Source of the DNA: Gammaproteobacteria bacterium Ga0077536
GTDB lineage: Bacteria; Pseudomonadota; Gammaproteobacteria; Ga0077536
Reading direction: 5' to 3'
DNA: 64,000 bases
Assembly: GCA_001464935.1 (NCBI GenBank)
Contig: LNEL01000056.1
Coordinates: 155,114 to 219,113 of the forward strand
Shown here: positions 36,150 through 44,144 of the stretch, in pieces
Numbering within the stretch: position 1 is the first letter of the stretch
How the letters are laid out: every line of letters starts with the position of its first letter
The notes under the pieces: generated by a model
What the model saw: only the letters and a program-made list of their open reading frames with translations
Told to the model about the DNA's origin: nothing
The model's database searches: none
Position numbers and translations under genes: made by a program

Positions 36150-36680
36150 ATGCGTTCACTGACGTTGGTGGCCTTCGTCACGGCGGGGCTGTGTGTAGCG
36201 AACCCGGTGCAGGCCGGGCACAAGGTCCAAGGGGGGCTCGAGGCGTGCCTGAAGGCCGTGTCGGCGGTCAAGGCCGGTCGGTATGTCAAAGTCGAATATC
36301 TGAGCCTGACGGACGAAGGTCAGGCCGCCTATGAAATCGAGGTCCGCGATCGCAACGGGCGCGAGTGGGAGTTCGAATGCAGCGCCCGTTCCGCGCAGCT
36401 GATCGAGATCGAGCAGGAAGTCGAAGCGGGTGATGCGGCATTCGCGTCGAAGGCGAAGATCTCGGCCGAGGCGGCCAAGGCCACGGCGACCGCGCTCTAT
36501 CCCGGCACCGTCGAAGAGTTCGAGTACGAACTCGAGGCCAATGGCGCGCCGGTGTATGAAATCGACATCGCCGACGCCGGCGGCACCGAGTTCAAGATCG
36601 AAGTCGATGCGATCAGCGGGGAGATCGTCGAAGTACAGATCGAAGGCTGGGAAATCGGCGAGGAGGATCTCGTCAGGTAG
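36150..36680 (+). CDS. Periplasmic PepSY-domain protein
   Basis: 176 residues: signal peptide (RSLTLVAFVTAGLCVANPVQA), then two PepSY-like repeats (VKVEYLSLTDEGQAAYEIEV; FEYELEANGAPVYEIDIADA with FKIEVDAISGEIVEVQIEG). The mature protein is strongly acidic. PepSY domains inhibit proteases or bind cations in the envelope. It stands alone between the AraC gene and a converging cupin gene. Confidence 0.85.
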   Translation: MRSLTLVAFVTAGLCVANPVQAGHKVQGGLEACLKAVSAVKAGRYVKVEYLSLTDEGQAAYEIEVRDRNGREWEFECSARSAQLIEIEQEVEAGDAAFASKAKISAEAAKATATALYPGTVEEFEYELEANGAPVYEIDIADAGGTEFKIEVDAISGEIVEVQIEGWEIGEEDLVR

Positions 36681-36730
36681 GCGCCGTCGATCCCCGGGTC
36701 ACCGCCGGGGGCTGGGCCTCGCGGCCCCGA

Positions 36731-37114
36731 TCAGACGCTGAACGAAAAGCCCTCCGGCAACGGCGCGAACAGCAGGCGTACCGCGCCGTCGATGCAGCGC
36801 GTGCGGTGGCCGCGACCGGCGGTGTCGGCCGGCAGGAAAGCCTCGCCGGTCTGCCACTGGCGACGTTCGCCATCGGTCGTCTCCACTTCAATCCGCCCCG
36901 ACAGCACGATCACGATCTGGCGGGCCGGCGCGGTATGCCAGTCCTGCGCGAGCCCGGCCGGCAGTTCGACGAACTGCACGGCGGGCGACGCATAGGGCGC
37001 CGACAGCTGGAGCACATGGCCCTGGCCGTCGTCGCGCCGGATGGCCCAGGGCACGTCGAGGTCGCGAAACCTTGAGCCGCCGTCGGCGGTCGCTTCGAAG
37101 GTCGTGATGCGCAT
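36731..37114 (-). CDS. Cupin-domain protein
   Basis: 127-residue single cupin: VQFVELPAGLAQDWHTAPAR and QIVIVLSGRIEVETTDGERR match the two cupin motifs, although only part of the usual metal ligands (one His in the first motif) is seen. A catalytic role is therefore doubtful; sensing or binding is possible. It converges with the PepSY gene. Confidence 0.82.
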   Translation of the reverse strand: MRITTFEATADGGSRFRDLDVPWAIRRDDGQGHVLQLSAPYASPAVQFVELPAGLAQDWHTAPARQIVIVLSGRIEVETTDGERRQWQTGEAFLPADTAGRGHRTRCIDGAVRLLFAPLPEGFSFSV

Positions 37115-37317
37115 GGGGTGGATCTCCGGGCGGCGGGCGGCGTCCTGCCGCGAACAGCCGCTGGCGTGTGGTATTTTTCCGCCTGATCAGATTTACATTA
37201 CGCCCGCGCACTGCCCGGATCCACCGTGAAGACTGCCACCCGACGAAGACCGGCCTCAGCCTGGTGTGTGCCCGCCGCGCCGCGGGTGCGCGGCGGGCGT
37301 GCGGGACGGCACGCGGC

Positions 37318-38004
37318 ATGATCTGGCTCGTCGTCGTGGCGGCCCTGCTGGCCGTGTTGATCGGTCCCGGCTTCTGGGTTCGCCACGTGCTGCGCAAGTA
37401 CAGCCTGCCGGCCGATCGCTACCGCAACTCGGGGACGGGCGCGGACCTCGCGCGACATCTGCTCGACCGCTTCGAACTGACGGACGTGAAAGTCGAAGCG
37501 ACGCCGCAGGGCGATCACTACGACCCGCTGGCGCGCGCGGTCAGGCTCAATGCCGTCCACCACGACGGCGCGTCGCTGACGGCGATCACCGTCGCCGCGC
37601 ATGAAGTCGGACATGCGTTGCAGCATGCGCGCGGCGAGCGTCTGTTCCGCACACGCCAGCAGCTCGCGCAACTCGCGATCACGGCGCAGCGCACGGCAGG
37701 CCTGCTGCTGATAGCCGCGCCGCTGATCATGGCGGTCACGCGCGTGCCGCAGGCGGGCCTGATGTTCATCGTGCTGGCAGTGAGTTCGGCGTCGCTGGGG
37801 ACGCTCGTGCACCTGGTGACCCTGCCGGTCGAATTCGATGCGAGCTTCGGCAAGGCGCTCCCGCTGCTGGCCGACGGCGTGCTGCAGCCCCAGGACCTGC
37901 CGCACGCACGGCGCATCCTGCGTGCCGCGGCCCTGACCTATGTCGCAGGCTCGTTGTCGAGCCTGCTCAACCTCGCGCGCTGGCTGGCGGTGCTGCGCAG
38001 GTAG
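37318..38004 (+). CDS. Membrane zinc metallopeptidase, YugP family
   Basis: 228 residues. Membrane helix at the N-terminus (IWLVVVAALLAVLIGPGFWV), soluble part with YDPLARAVRLNAVHHDGAS, the catalytic AAHEVGHALQHARGE motif, then several membrane helices (residues ~120-165 and at the C-terminus). This is the PF04298-type putative neutral zinc metallopeptidase. ATG 37318 is chosen as the start because the upstream in-frame codons are basic and lack a ribosome site. Substrates are unknown. Confidence 0.88.
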   Translation: MIWLVVVAALLAVLIGPGFWVRHVLRKYSLPADRYRNSGTGADLARHLLDRFELTDVKVEATPQGDHYDPLARAVRLNAVHHDGASLTAITVAAHEVGHALQHARGERLFRTRQQLAQLAITAQRTAGLLLIAAPLIMAVTRVPQAGLMFIVLAVSSASLGTLVHLVTLPVEFDASFGKALPLLADGVLQPQDLPHARRILRAAALTYVAGSLSSLLNLARWLAVLRR

Positions 38005-38037
38005 CGTCGCCTGCGCTGCGTCGCCGTGCAGGACAGG

Positions 38038-39696
38038 TCAGCGGCCGGCAGCCACCGCCGCGGTCTGCGGTGCCCGCAGTTCGAAACCGCGATAGCCGGC
38101 GTTCTTCACGTCTGCGAGCACGTTGCGATATGCGCCGAGCCCCGCGATGTAGAACAGCACGGTGTTCTTCTTGCCCGGAATGTTGGCGCCGAAGATCCAC
38201 GATTCCGCTTTCGGAAACAGCGTCGCGTCCGCGACTTCCTTGCAGGTCGCCGACCACTGGGCTTCCGCCGCCTGCGTGGCCTCCACGCTGCGCGCGCCCG
38301 CGCGCTCGGCGTGATCGATCAGCTCGTAGACGAACTCGACCTGCGTCTCGATGCTCGGCGGCAGGTTCGTGAACGGGCCGTTCGGCCCGAGGATCATGAA
38401 CATGTTCGGGAAGTTCGCTGTGGTCACGCCGAGATAGCTCGCCGGGGCGTCCTGCCAGTGTTCGTTGATCGTCTGGCCACCGCGGCCGCGCAGGTCGAAG
38501 CGCGTGTAGTTGCCGTCGACCGCATCGAAACCGGTGGCGAAGATGATCATGTCGAGTTCGTGCTCGACGCCGTCGGCGGTGCGGATGCCCTTCGCGGTGA
38601 TTTCCTCGATCGGGTTGGCTTTCACGTCGACCAGCGCGACGTTGTCGCGGTTGTAGGTGGCGTAATAGCCGCTGTCGCACAGCGGGCGCTTCGCGTAGAC
38701 GTCGTGCGGGGTCAGTTTGCGTGCCGTCTCCGGGTCTTTGACGATCTGTGCAATCTTGCTGCGGATGAACGCCGCCGCCGCTTCGTTCGCTGCCGGATCG
38801 ACTGCGATGTCGCCGAAGGTCTCGAACATGAAGCGGAAGCCACCGCCCTTGTCCCACGCCTTCTGGAAGGTGGCCTGACGCTCCTCTTCCGACACGCTCA
38901 TCGCCGGCACGGTGCTTTCCTTGAAACCGAAGGCCACCATCGACTTCTTCGCATCGGCCCAGATCTGGTCATAGTTGCGCTTGATCTCGGCCACTTCCTC
39001 CGGCGGCACGAGGCCGTTGCCGACCGGCACGCTGTACTGCGGCGAGCGCTGGAACACGGTCAGGTGTTCGACCTGCGGCGCAATCGACGTGATCACCTGG
39101 ATGCCGGTCGAACCGGTGCCGATGACGCCGACGCGTTTGCCTTCGAAGCTCACGTTCGCCGGCCAGTTGCCGGTGTGATACTGCTCGCCGGCGAAGGACT
39201 CGCGGCCCTTGATCTTCGGCACGTTCGTCGCCGACAGCAGGCCCAGTGCGGTGACCAGGTACCGGGCGGTGAAGGACTCGCCCTGGTCGGTCTGCACCTG
39301 CCAGCAGTCGCGGGCCTCGTTGTAATGCGCGGCCGTGATGCCGGTGTTCAGCTGGATATTGCGGCGCAGGTCGAAGCGGTCGGCGACATGCTCGAGATAG
39401 TCGAGAATCTTCGGCGCCGTGATGTAGCGCGTGTTGAAGTCCCAGTCCTGCAGCAGTTGCCTGTCGAACGAGTAGCAGTAGAGGTAGGTCTCGGTGTCCG
39501 ACAGCGCGCCGGGATAGCGATTCCAGAACCAGGTGCCGCCAATGCCGCCGGCCTTGTCGAACACGCGAACCTTCAGACCCATCTCGTCGCGCAGCTTGCG
39601 CAGCATGTACATGCCGCCGAAACCGGCGCCAATGATGATCGCGTCGAAATCGGTCGCGGGTTTCGGGGTCGGAAACTTTTCTACGCCAGGACTCAT
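38038..39696 (-). CDS. Baeyer-Villiger-type flavin monooxygenase 1
   Basis: 552 residues, typical of cyclohexanone-monooxygenase-like enzymes that convert ketones to esters or lactones with NADPH and O2. FAD-binding IIIGAGFGGMYML; NADPH-binding VIGTGSTGIQV; Baeyer-Villiger fingerprint FAGEQYHTGNWP between them; ATGFDAVDG near the C-terminal part. No partner hydrolase or alcohol dehydrogenase is adjacent. It shares about a third to a half of its residues by eye with the enzyme at 54967, so the two are paralogues with likely different substrates. Confidence 0.93.
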   Translation of the reverse strand: MSPGVEKFPTPKPATDFDAIIIGAGFGGMYMLRKLRDEMGLKVRVFDKAGGIGGTWFWNRYPGALSDTETYLYCYSFDRQLLQDWDFNTRYITAPKILDYLEHVADRFDLRRNIQLNTGITAAHYNEARDCWQVQTDQGESFTARYLVTALGLLSATNVPKIKGRESFAGEQYHTGNWPANVSFEGKRVGVIGTGSTGIQVITSIAPQVEHLTVFQRSPQYSVPVGNGLVPPEEVAEIKRNYDQIWADAKKSMVAFGFKESTVPAMSVSEEERQATFQKAWDKGGGFRFMFETFGDIAVDPAANEAAAAFIRSKIAQIVKDPETARKLTPHDVYAKRPLCDSGYYATYNRDNVALVDVKANPIEEITAKGIRTADGVEHELDMIIFATGFDAVDGNYTRFDLRGRGGQTINEHWQDAPASYLGVTTANFPNMFMILGPNGPFTNLPPSIETQVEFVYELIDHAERAGARSVEATQAAEAQWSATCKEVADATLFPKAESWIFGANIPGKKNTVLFYIAGLGAYRNVLADVKNAGYRGFELRAPQTAAVAAGR

Positions 39697-39974
39697 CGCT
39701 TGCTCTCCGTCTGGGCCGGCGCCGGGCGCCGTCGTTCATGTGCGGGCCCCGGGTCGTGACCGGGGAATTTCTCGAACCGTGACACGCGCCGGACGGGCGC
39801 TGTCGAGCCACGAGCATAACGGCTGGCGGGTTCATGCCCGCGCGACGCAGTGGGTCGGGCCTGCGCTGGATCAAGAAACCGTGAACTCGCGCCGGACGGG
39901 CGGCAGTCGCGGGCCGATCTGCTATCGTTCAGGGGGTGTCGCGCGCAACCGGTGTCGCGATGGAGAGCCTACCG

Positions 39975-40301
39975 ATGGCAGCCCTGCCGCCTACCCTGTT
40001 CCTGACGATCGCCGCCGGCCTGGGCCTGTACCTGGGGTGGCTGTACCTGCGCGGCATCCGGCGCAAACCCGTGATGATCGGCCTGCATCTGCTGCTCGGC
40101 GCGGCCGGGCTCGAAACCATGGTGATGATGCTGCGCGGCCTGCCGAACGGCGAGACGAGTGCCGCCGGCGCCTTCGGCGGCATCGCGGCGGGCTTGCTGG
40201 CCGCGGCAATGTTCAGCGGGCTCATCGCGCCGATGCTGTGCCGCGGCTCGCGTCGCACGGCGAACCTCGTCGTCGCGAGCCACTGGGTCGCCGGCCTGTG
40301 A
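39975..40301 (+). CDS. Small integral membrane protein, function unknown
   Basis: 108 residues from ATG 39975, chosen over 39960 and GTG 39936 because GGAGAG stands 7 nt before it. Three hydrophobic segments (about 5-24, 33-52, 61-83) joined by short loops with Arg/Lys (RGIRRKP). I recognise no family. The next gene begins 84 bp downstream and may share the transcript. Confidence 0.65.
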   Translation: MAALPPTLFLTIAAGLGLYLGWLYLRGIRRKPVMIGLHLLLGAAGLETMVMMLRGLPNGETSAAGAFGGIAAGLLAAAMFSGLIAPMLCRGSRRTANLVVASHWVAGL

Positions 40302-40385
40302 ACGGGTCGCCGGTGGTGGCGGTTGCAGGGGAAGCGCGCGCGGCGATAACTTGAACGCAGTTTCGGTTTCAGGGAGGTGATGCCG

Positions 40386-41366
40386 ATGTTCAGGCGATTC
40401 TGCGTGCTGCTGGCCTTCTCGTGCTGGGTCGACGCGGCACAGGCCATGGCGCTCGAGGCGCCGTTCGACAGCCACTATGCCTTCGTCGATCTCGGCGAAC
40501 CGCCCGGCAACCTCGGCAATCTCGGCGGATTGAGTTTCCTGCCCGGCGATACGGACGCCGTGCTGATGGGGACGCACGCGGCCGGTCCGCTGGGCGCGAT
40601 CCATCGCGTTGGCGTGGTCCGTGACGCGGCCGGTCACATCACCGGTTTCGCGGGCACCTTCACCGAGGTCGCCAAGGCGCCCGGGGTCACGGGCGGCATC
40701 GATGGCGGGCTGGCCCTCGGTCCCGACGGCGTGCTGTTCTACACGACCTACCGCGACAACCAGCTCGGGCAAATCCTGCCCGGCAGCACGGCGCCGGATC
40801 GGCTGATCGACCTCGGCGCGCTCGGCGTGCGCCGTTCGACCGGATCGCTGCAGTTCGTGCCGACCGACATGCCGGGCGGCGGCCGCCTCAAGCTGCTGTC
40901 GTTCAACGCCAGCACCTGGTACGACGCGAGCGTGGCGCCCGCCGGTGACGGGACTTTCGACGTCATGCTGAGTGGCGTGGAGCGGGTGATCGGCGGCGGC
41001 CCGGAAGGCGTGGTCTACATTCGGGCCGGCAATCCCGGTTTCGAACGCGACAGCATTCTCGTCAGCGAGTGGTCGAACCGGCGGGTGACCACCTATGAGA
41101 TCGATGCGAACGGCGATCCGATCGTCGACACCCGCCGTGTGTTCATCACCGGCCTCAGCAGCGCCCAGGGCGCCACCGTCGATCCGCTGACCGGCGACTT
41201 CCTCTTTTCGAACTATGGGGGCGAGGATCGCGGGGTGGTCGTCGTCGGCGGATTCGCGCCGCCGCCGCCACGGCCGGTGCCGTTGCCGGCCGCGTGGTTG
41301 CTGCTGACGTCGACTTGCGCGATGGTGGGGCTCGCGACCTGCCGCCAGCGCGCCAGCCCCGACTGA
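40386..41366 (+). CDS. Secreted beta-propeller-like protein with PLPA-type PEP-CTERM signal
   Basis: 326 residues from ATG 40386, where AGGGAGG sits 8 nt upstream. Signal peptide to AAQA (about 22), then repeated short blades of the GGLSFLPGDTDAVLMG / GGLALGPDGVLFYTTY / GATVDPLTGDFLFSNYGG type, suggestive of a propeller. A proline stretch leads to PVPLPAAWLLLTSTCAMVGL and a basic end, the same sorting signal as in the protein at 33714-34583. Likely surface-exposed via an exosortase encoded elsewhere. Confidence 0.85.
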   Translation: MFRRFCVLLAFSCWVDAAQAMALEAPFDSHYAFVDLGEPPGNLGNLGGLSFLPGDTDAVLMGTHAAGPLGAIHRVGVVRDAAGHITGFAGTFTEVAKAPGVTGGIDGGLALGPDGVLFYTTYRDNQLGQILPGSTAPDRLIDLGALGVRRSTGSLQFVPTDMPGGGRLKLLSFNASTWYDASVAPAGDGTFDVMLSGVERVIGGGPEGVVYIRAGNPGFERDSILVSEWSNRRVTTYEIDANGDPIVDTRRVFITGLSSAQGATVDPLTGDFLFSNYGGEDRGVVVVGGFAPPPPRPVPLPAAWLLLTSTCAMVGLATCRQRASPD

Positions 41367-41416
41367 CGCGCCCCGCGCGGCGCGTCAGGTTCAAGCCGCC
41401 CCACAGGAGCACGCCA

Positions 41417-42088
41417 ATGTCAGCCGATCCGGGTCTGTTCGCGACCATCCACACCATGCGCGCAATGCGGCGCCTGAAGCCCGATCCCGTGCCCGAGGCC
41501 GTGTTGCTGAAAGTGCTCGAGGCAGGTACCTGCGCTCCGAGCGGGCAGAACCTGCAGCGCTGGGCCTTCCTGGTGGTGACGGACGATGCGGGCAAGCGTT
41601 TCTTCGGCGAGCGCTATCGCCACTGGCTGCATGCGCGGTTCGGCGCGGCGCTGGAGACGGCCGCCGGCTCCAGTGACGCGCTGGGGCGATCGGTGAAGGC
41701 GGCGCTGCATCTCGCCGATCACATGCACGAGGCACCGGTGCTGTTGTTCTGCTGCGGCGTGCGCGACTGGCCGTTCGCGGTGCCGCCCGAAGCCCGCAGC
41801 GGCCTGGCGCCGCCGTCCTACGGTTCGATTTATCCGGCCGTGCAGAACATCCTGCTGGCCTGTCGCGGGCTGGGACTCGGCGCGAGCCTGACGACGATGC
41901 ATCAGATGTTCGAACCCGAGATGCACGAGTTCTTCGGCATTCCGGACACGCATGGCGTCGTCGCCGTGATTCCGATCGGTTATCCGCGCGGGAAATTCGG
42001 CCCGGTCAGCCGCGACCCTGCGCCGACCAAAACCCATTTCAACCGCTGGGGGCAGGGCAGGCCGGGGCTGGCCGAGCCGGCGGGCTGA
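41417..42088 (+). CDS. Nitroreductase-family protein
   Basis: 223 residues, FMN-dependent reductase fold. RAMRRLKPDPVPEAVLLKVL followed by APSGQNLQRWAFLVV is the standard FMN-binding beginning; SIYPAVQNILLACRGLGLGA and IPIGYPRGKFGPVSR complete it. Acts on nitro-aromatics, quinones or flavins in the cytoplasm. AGGAGC precedes ATG 41417. It converges with surE. Confidence 0.9.
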   Translation: MSADPGLFATIHTMRAMRRLKPDPVPEAVLLKVLEAGTCAPSGQNLQRWAFLVVTDDAGKRFFGERYRHWLHARFGAALETAAGSSDALGRSVKAALHLADHMHEAPVLLFCCGVRDWPFAVPPEARSGLAPPSYGSIYPAVQNILLACRGLGLGASLTTMHQMFEPEMHEFFGIPDTHGVVAVIPIGYPRGKFGPVSRDPAPTKTHFNRWGQGRPGLAEPAG

Positions 42089-42103
42089 CGCGCCCGCGCG
42101 CGG

Positions 42104-42877
42104 CTACAGCGCCTGGCCGAAACTCCGGATGTCGAGCAGCGTCGCGCTGATGTGGCCGGCCTTCAGCGTCGCGTCGTCAGTGTCGGCTGCGGTGTCGATG
42201 TCGGCCGACGCGAGACCGAACAGATACTGGTCGCCGCGACGCTGGAAGCAGCTTTTGTAGGTGCTGAAGCCCAGACGCGTGCGGCGAATCTCCGGCTCGT
42301 GCGGCATCGCGATTGGAAAATTCACGTTCCAGGTGGTCCGGGCGTCGAGATGACCGTCGACGAACGTATGCCACACGCGTGGCAGCAGCACCTCGATCGA
42401 GCGCCGCAGCGCGGCTGCCGTGTCGTCGCGAAAGCCGCGGTTCTGATCCCAGTAGATGAAATCCTCGCGCGACAATTCCTGCGACAGCGCAAGCGCCGGC
42501 AGGCCCGCGATATTCGCCTCGAGGCAGGCGCCGACGGTGCCGGACGCGTAGACGAAACCGAGTCCCACGTTCTTCCCGATGTTGATCCCCGACACCACGA
42601 TGTCGGGCTGTTCTTCGAGCAGGTTGTACAGCGCGAGGTTCACGCAGTCCGCAGGCGTGCCGGTGATCGACCAGGCCGGCGCATCGTGGATTGTGATCCG
42701 CTCGGCGTAGACCGGGCCGTAGCGCGTCATCGACTTGCCTTTCCAGCTCTGTTCGGTCGCGGGCACCGCGATGTGCAGTTCGCCGAGCTGGCGCAGCGCG
42801 TCGATCGCGCGATGGAACAGCGGAGAGTCGTGGCTGTCGTCGTTCGTCAGCAGGATACGCAGCGGTCGGTTCGGCAT
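42104..42877 (-). CDS. surE: SurE-family 5'/3'-nucleotidase
   Basis: 257 residues. RILLTNDDSHDSPLFHRAID holds the metal-binding Asp pair, VSGINIGKNVGLGFVYASGT the SGIN loop. SurE dephosphorylates nucleoside monophosphates. The protein is closer to the longer stand-alone SurE group than to the canonical one of the pcm-nlpD-rpoS locus, and those genes are absent here. ATG 42877 is chosen since the fold starts there. A highly structured intergenic segment lies just upstream. Confidence 0.9.
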   Translation of the reverse strand: MPNRPLRILLTNDDSHDSPLFHRAIDALRQLGELHIAVPATEQSWKGKSMTRYGPVYAERITIHDAPAWSITGTPADCVNLALYNLLEEQPDIVVSGINIGKNVGLGFVYASGTVGACLEANIAGLPALALSQELSREDFIYWDQNRGFRDDTAAALRRSIEVLLPRVWHTFVDGHLDARTTWNVNFPIAMPHEPEIRRTRLGFSTYKSCFQRRGDQYLFGLASADIDTAADTDDATLKAGHISATLLDIRSFGQAL

Positions 42878-42950
42878 CGGGGAGGGTCCAGAACGGGATT
42901 CCCGGAGTCTGTCCGGATGCCCGTTGCGCCGCAAGGGTGGCGGGACGCAG

Positions 42951-43087
42951 GGACCAGGCTGGTCCGACAGCACCCGCCGGCGGGGCATCCCGGGACGCGG
43001 TCGACGCGTCCCGGGACCGGTTCGGCGAGCCGGGCATGGTCCCGGACTCCCCTGCGTGGTCCGGGTGCTGGTGCACCTGGACCACGC
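42951..43087. other. Cluster of three perfect inverted repeats upstream of surE
   Basis: Three hairpins in a row: GGACCA-ggc-TGGTCC (42951-42965); TCCCGGGACGCG-gtcga-CGCGTCCCGGGA (42988-43016, 12-bp stem); GCGTGGTCC (43054-43062) with GGACCACGC (43079-43087). All share GGTCC/GGGACC cores. No gene is visible in 42878-43135. May be a decayed mobile element, a structured leader or a terminator array. Confidence 0.65.
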
Positions 43088-43135
43088 GCGGCCGTCCGTG
43101 GCCGCAGAACGCTGGTTTTCGCGATAGCGCTGCGA

Positions 43136-43279
43136 TCAGTCGCGGAAAAAGAACAGCCACAGCAGCAATACGATGCCACCCGGGACACCGAGCATCCACA
43201 GGATAAGGGGTGGCAGGATGCGTCCTTCGATCGCCTGCTTGCCGCGGGACAGGCGGTTGCGCGTGGTGTGCATGCTCAT
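43136..43279 (-). CDS. Small single-span membrane protein, unknown
   Basis: 47 residues starting at ATG 43279 (GAGG 6 nt upstream). A basic N-terminus (TTRNRLSRGKQAIEGRI) precedes one hydrophobic helix with a conserved-looking end (LPPLILWMLGVPGGIVLLLW then FFFRD). The layout fits a real small membrane protein, but short length makes this uncertain. Function unknown. Confidence 0.55.
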   Translation of the reverse strand: MSMHTTRNRLSRGKQAIEGRILPPLILWMLGVPGGIVLLLWLFFFRD

Positions 43280-43424
43280 GATGGGCCTCGTGCTCAATGA
43301 CGGTGGTTGCCGGATAGCCCCACCTCCCCGGCGTGTTCGCCGTAGGAGAGGGGACCGGATCACAGCTTCGTCGACCGGTAGGCGAGGGTCGGTACGCTGA
43401 CGCACACAGCGCCGGCCGCGCGGC

Positions 43425-44144
43425 TCAGCGGGTCAGTTCGTACGCGCAGAGCGTCGCCACCGAGGCGAGGTTCATTGATTCGATGGCGCCACAGCCCGGC
43501 ACGGTGAACGCGTGTGCGTGCAGCCGTGCGGACACGTCCGGCGGCAGGCCGCGCGCCTCGTTGCCGAACAGGTAACAGTCGAACCCGCGGAACGCGGCCG
43601 AGCGCATTGGCGACCCGTGAAGATCGAGGCAGGCGAAACGTGCATAGCGGGCGGGCAGGCTGTCGAGCGCCACCCCTGTCTCGATCGGCACGTGGAAGAG
43701 CGCGCCCATGCTCGCGCGCACGGCTTTCGGATTGTAGGGATCGACGCTGCCCGGACTCAGCAGGCAACGCAAACCGCCGAACCACGCGAGGCTGCGCAGC
43801 AGCGTGCCGAGATTGCCGGGATCCTGGATCTCGTGCAGGTAGAACGCGCGTTCGCCGTCGCGCGGCGCGGGCGGCGGCAGCAGCGGCACCACCGCCACCA
43901 GGCCCTGCGGCGCGCGCGTGTCCGAGAGACGCGCCATCTGCCGTTCGCTGATCACCCGGGTCTCGAGCGGACCCTGCCAGTCGGCGTGCGCCGCGGTCAC
44001 ATACAGTCGCGAGCCCAGCAGCGCGGGTTCGCGCAGTGCGGCCTGCTGCAATTCCAGGATCAGATGCTCGCCTTCGATCAGGAAGTGCCCGAACTGTTCG
44101 CGGTATTTCTTCTGCTGCAGTTTTGCGACGTCGTCGAGATTCAT
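43425..44144 (-). CDS. TrmH/SpoU-family RNA 2'-O-methyltransferase
   Basis: 239 residues. SPOUT-class motifs: NLGTLLRSLAWFGG (motif 1), YLFGNEARGLP (motif 2), IESMNLASVATLCAYE (motif 3). An N-terminal substrate-binding part (FGHFLIEGEHLILELQQAAL) precedes it, as in rRNA or tRNA methyltransferases such as RlmB/TrmH-like proteins. ATG 44144 overlaps the stop of the upstream FAD protein by ATGA. Because of a frameshift in that upstream gene, both lie in one continuous open frame of 772 codons; the methyltransferase is nonetheless a separate protein. Confidence 0.9.
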   Translation of the reverse strand: MNLDDVAKLQQKKYREQFGHFLIEGEHLILELQQAALREPALLGSRLYVTAAHADWQGPLETRVISERQMARLSDTRAPQGLVAVVPLLPPPAPRDGERAFYLHEIQDPGNLGTLLRSLAWFGGLRCLLSPGSVDPYNPKAVRASMGALFHVPIETGVALDSLPARYARFACLDLHGSPMRSAAFRGFDCYLFGNEARGLPPDVSARLHAHAFTVPGCGAIESMNLASVATLCAYELTR

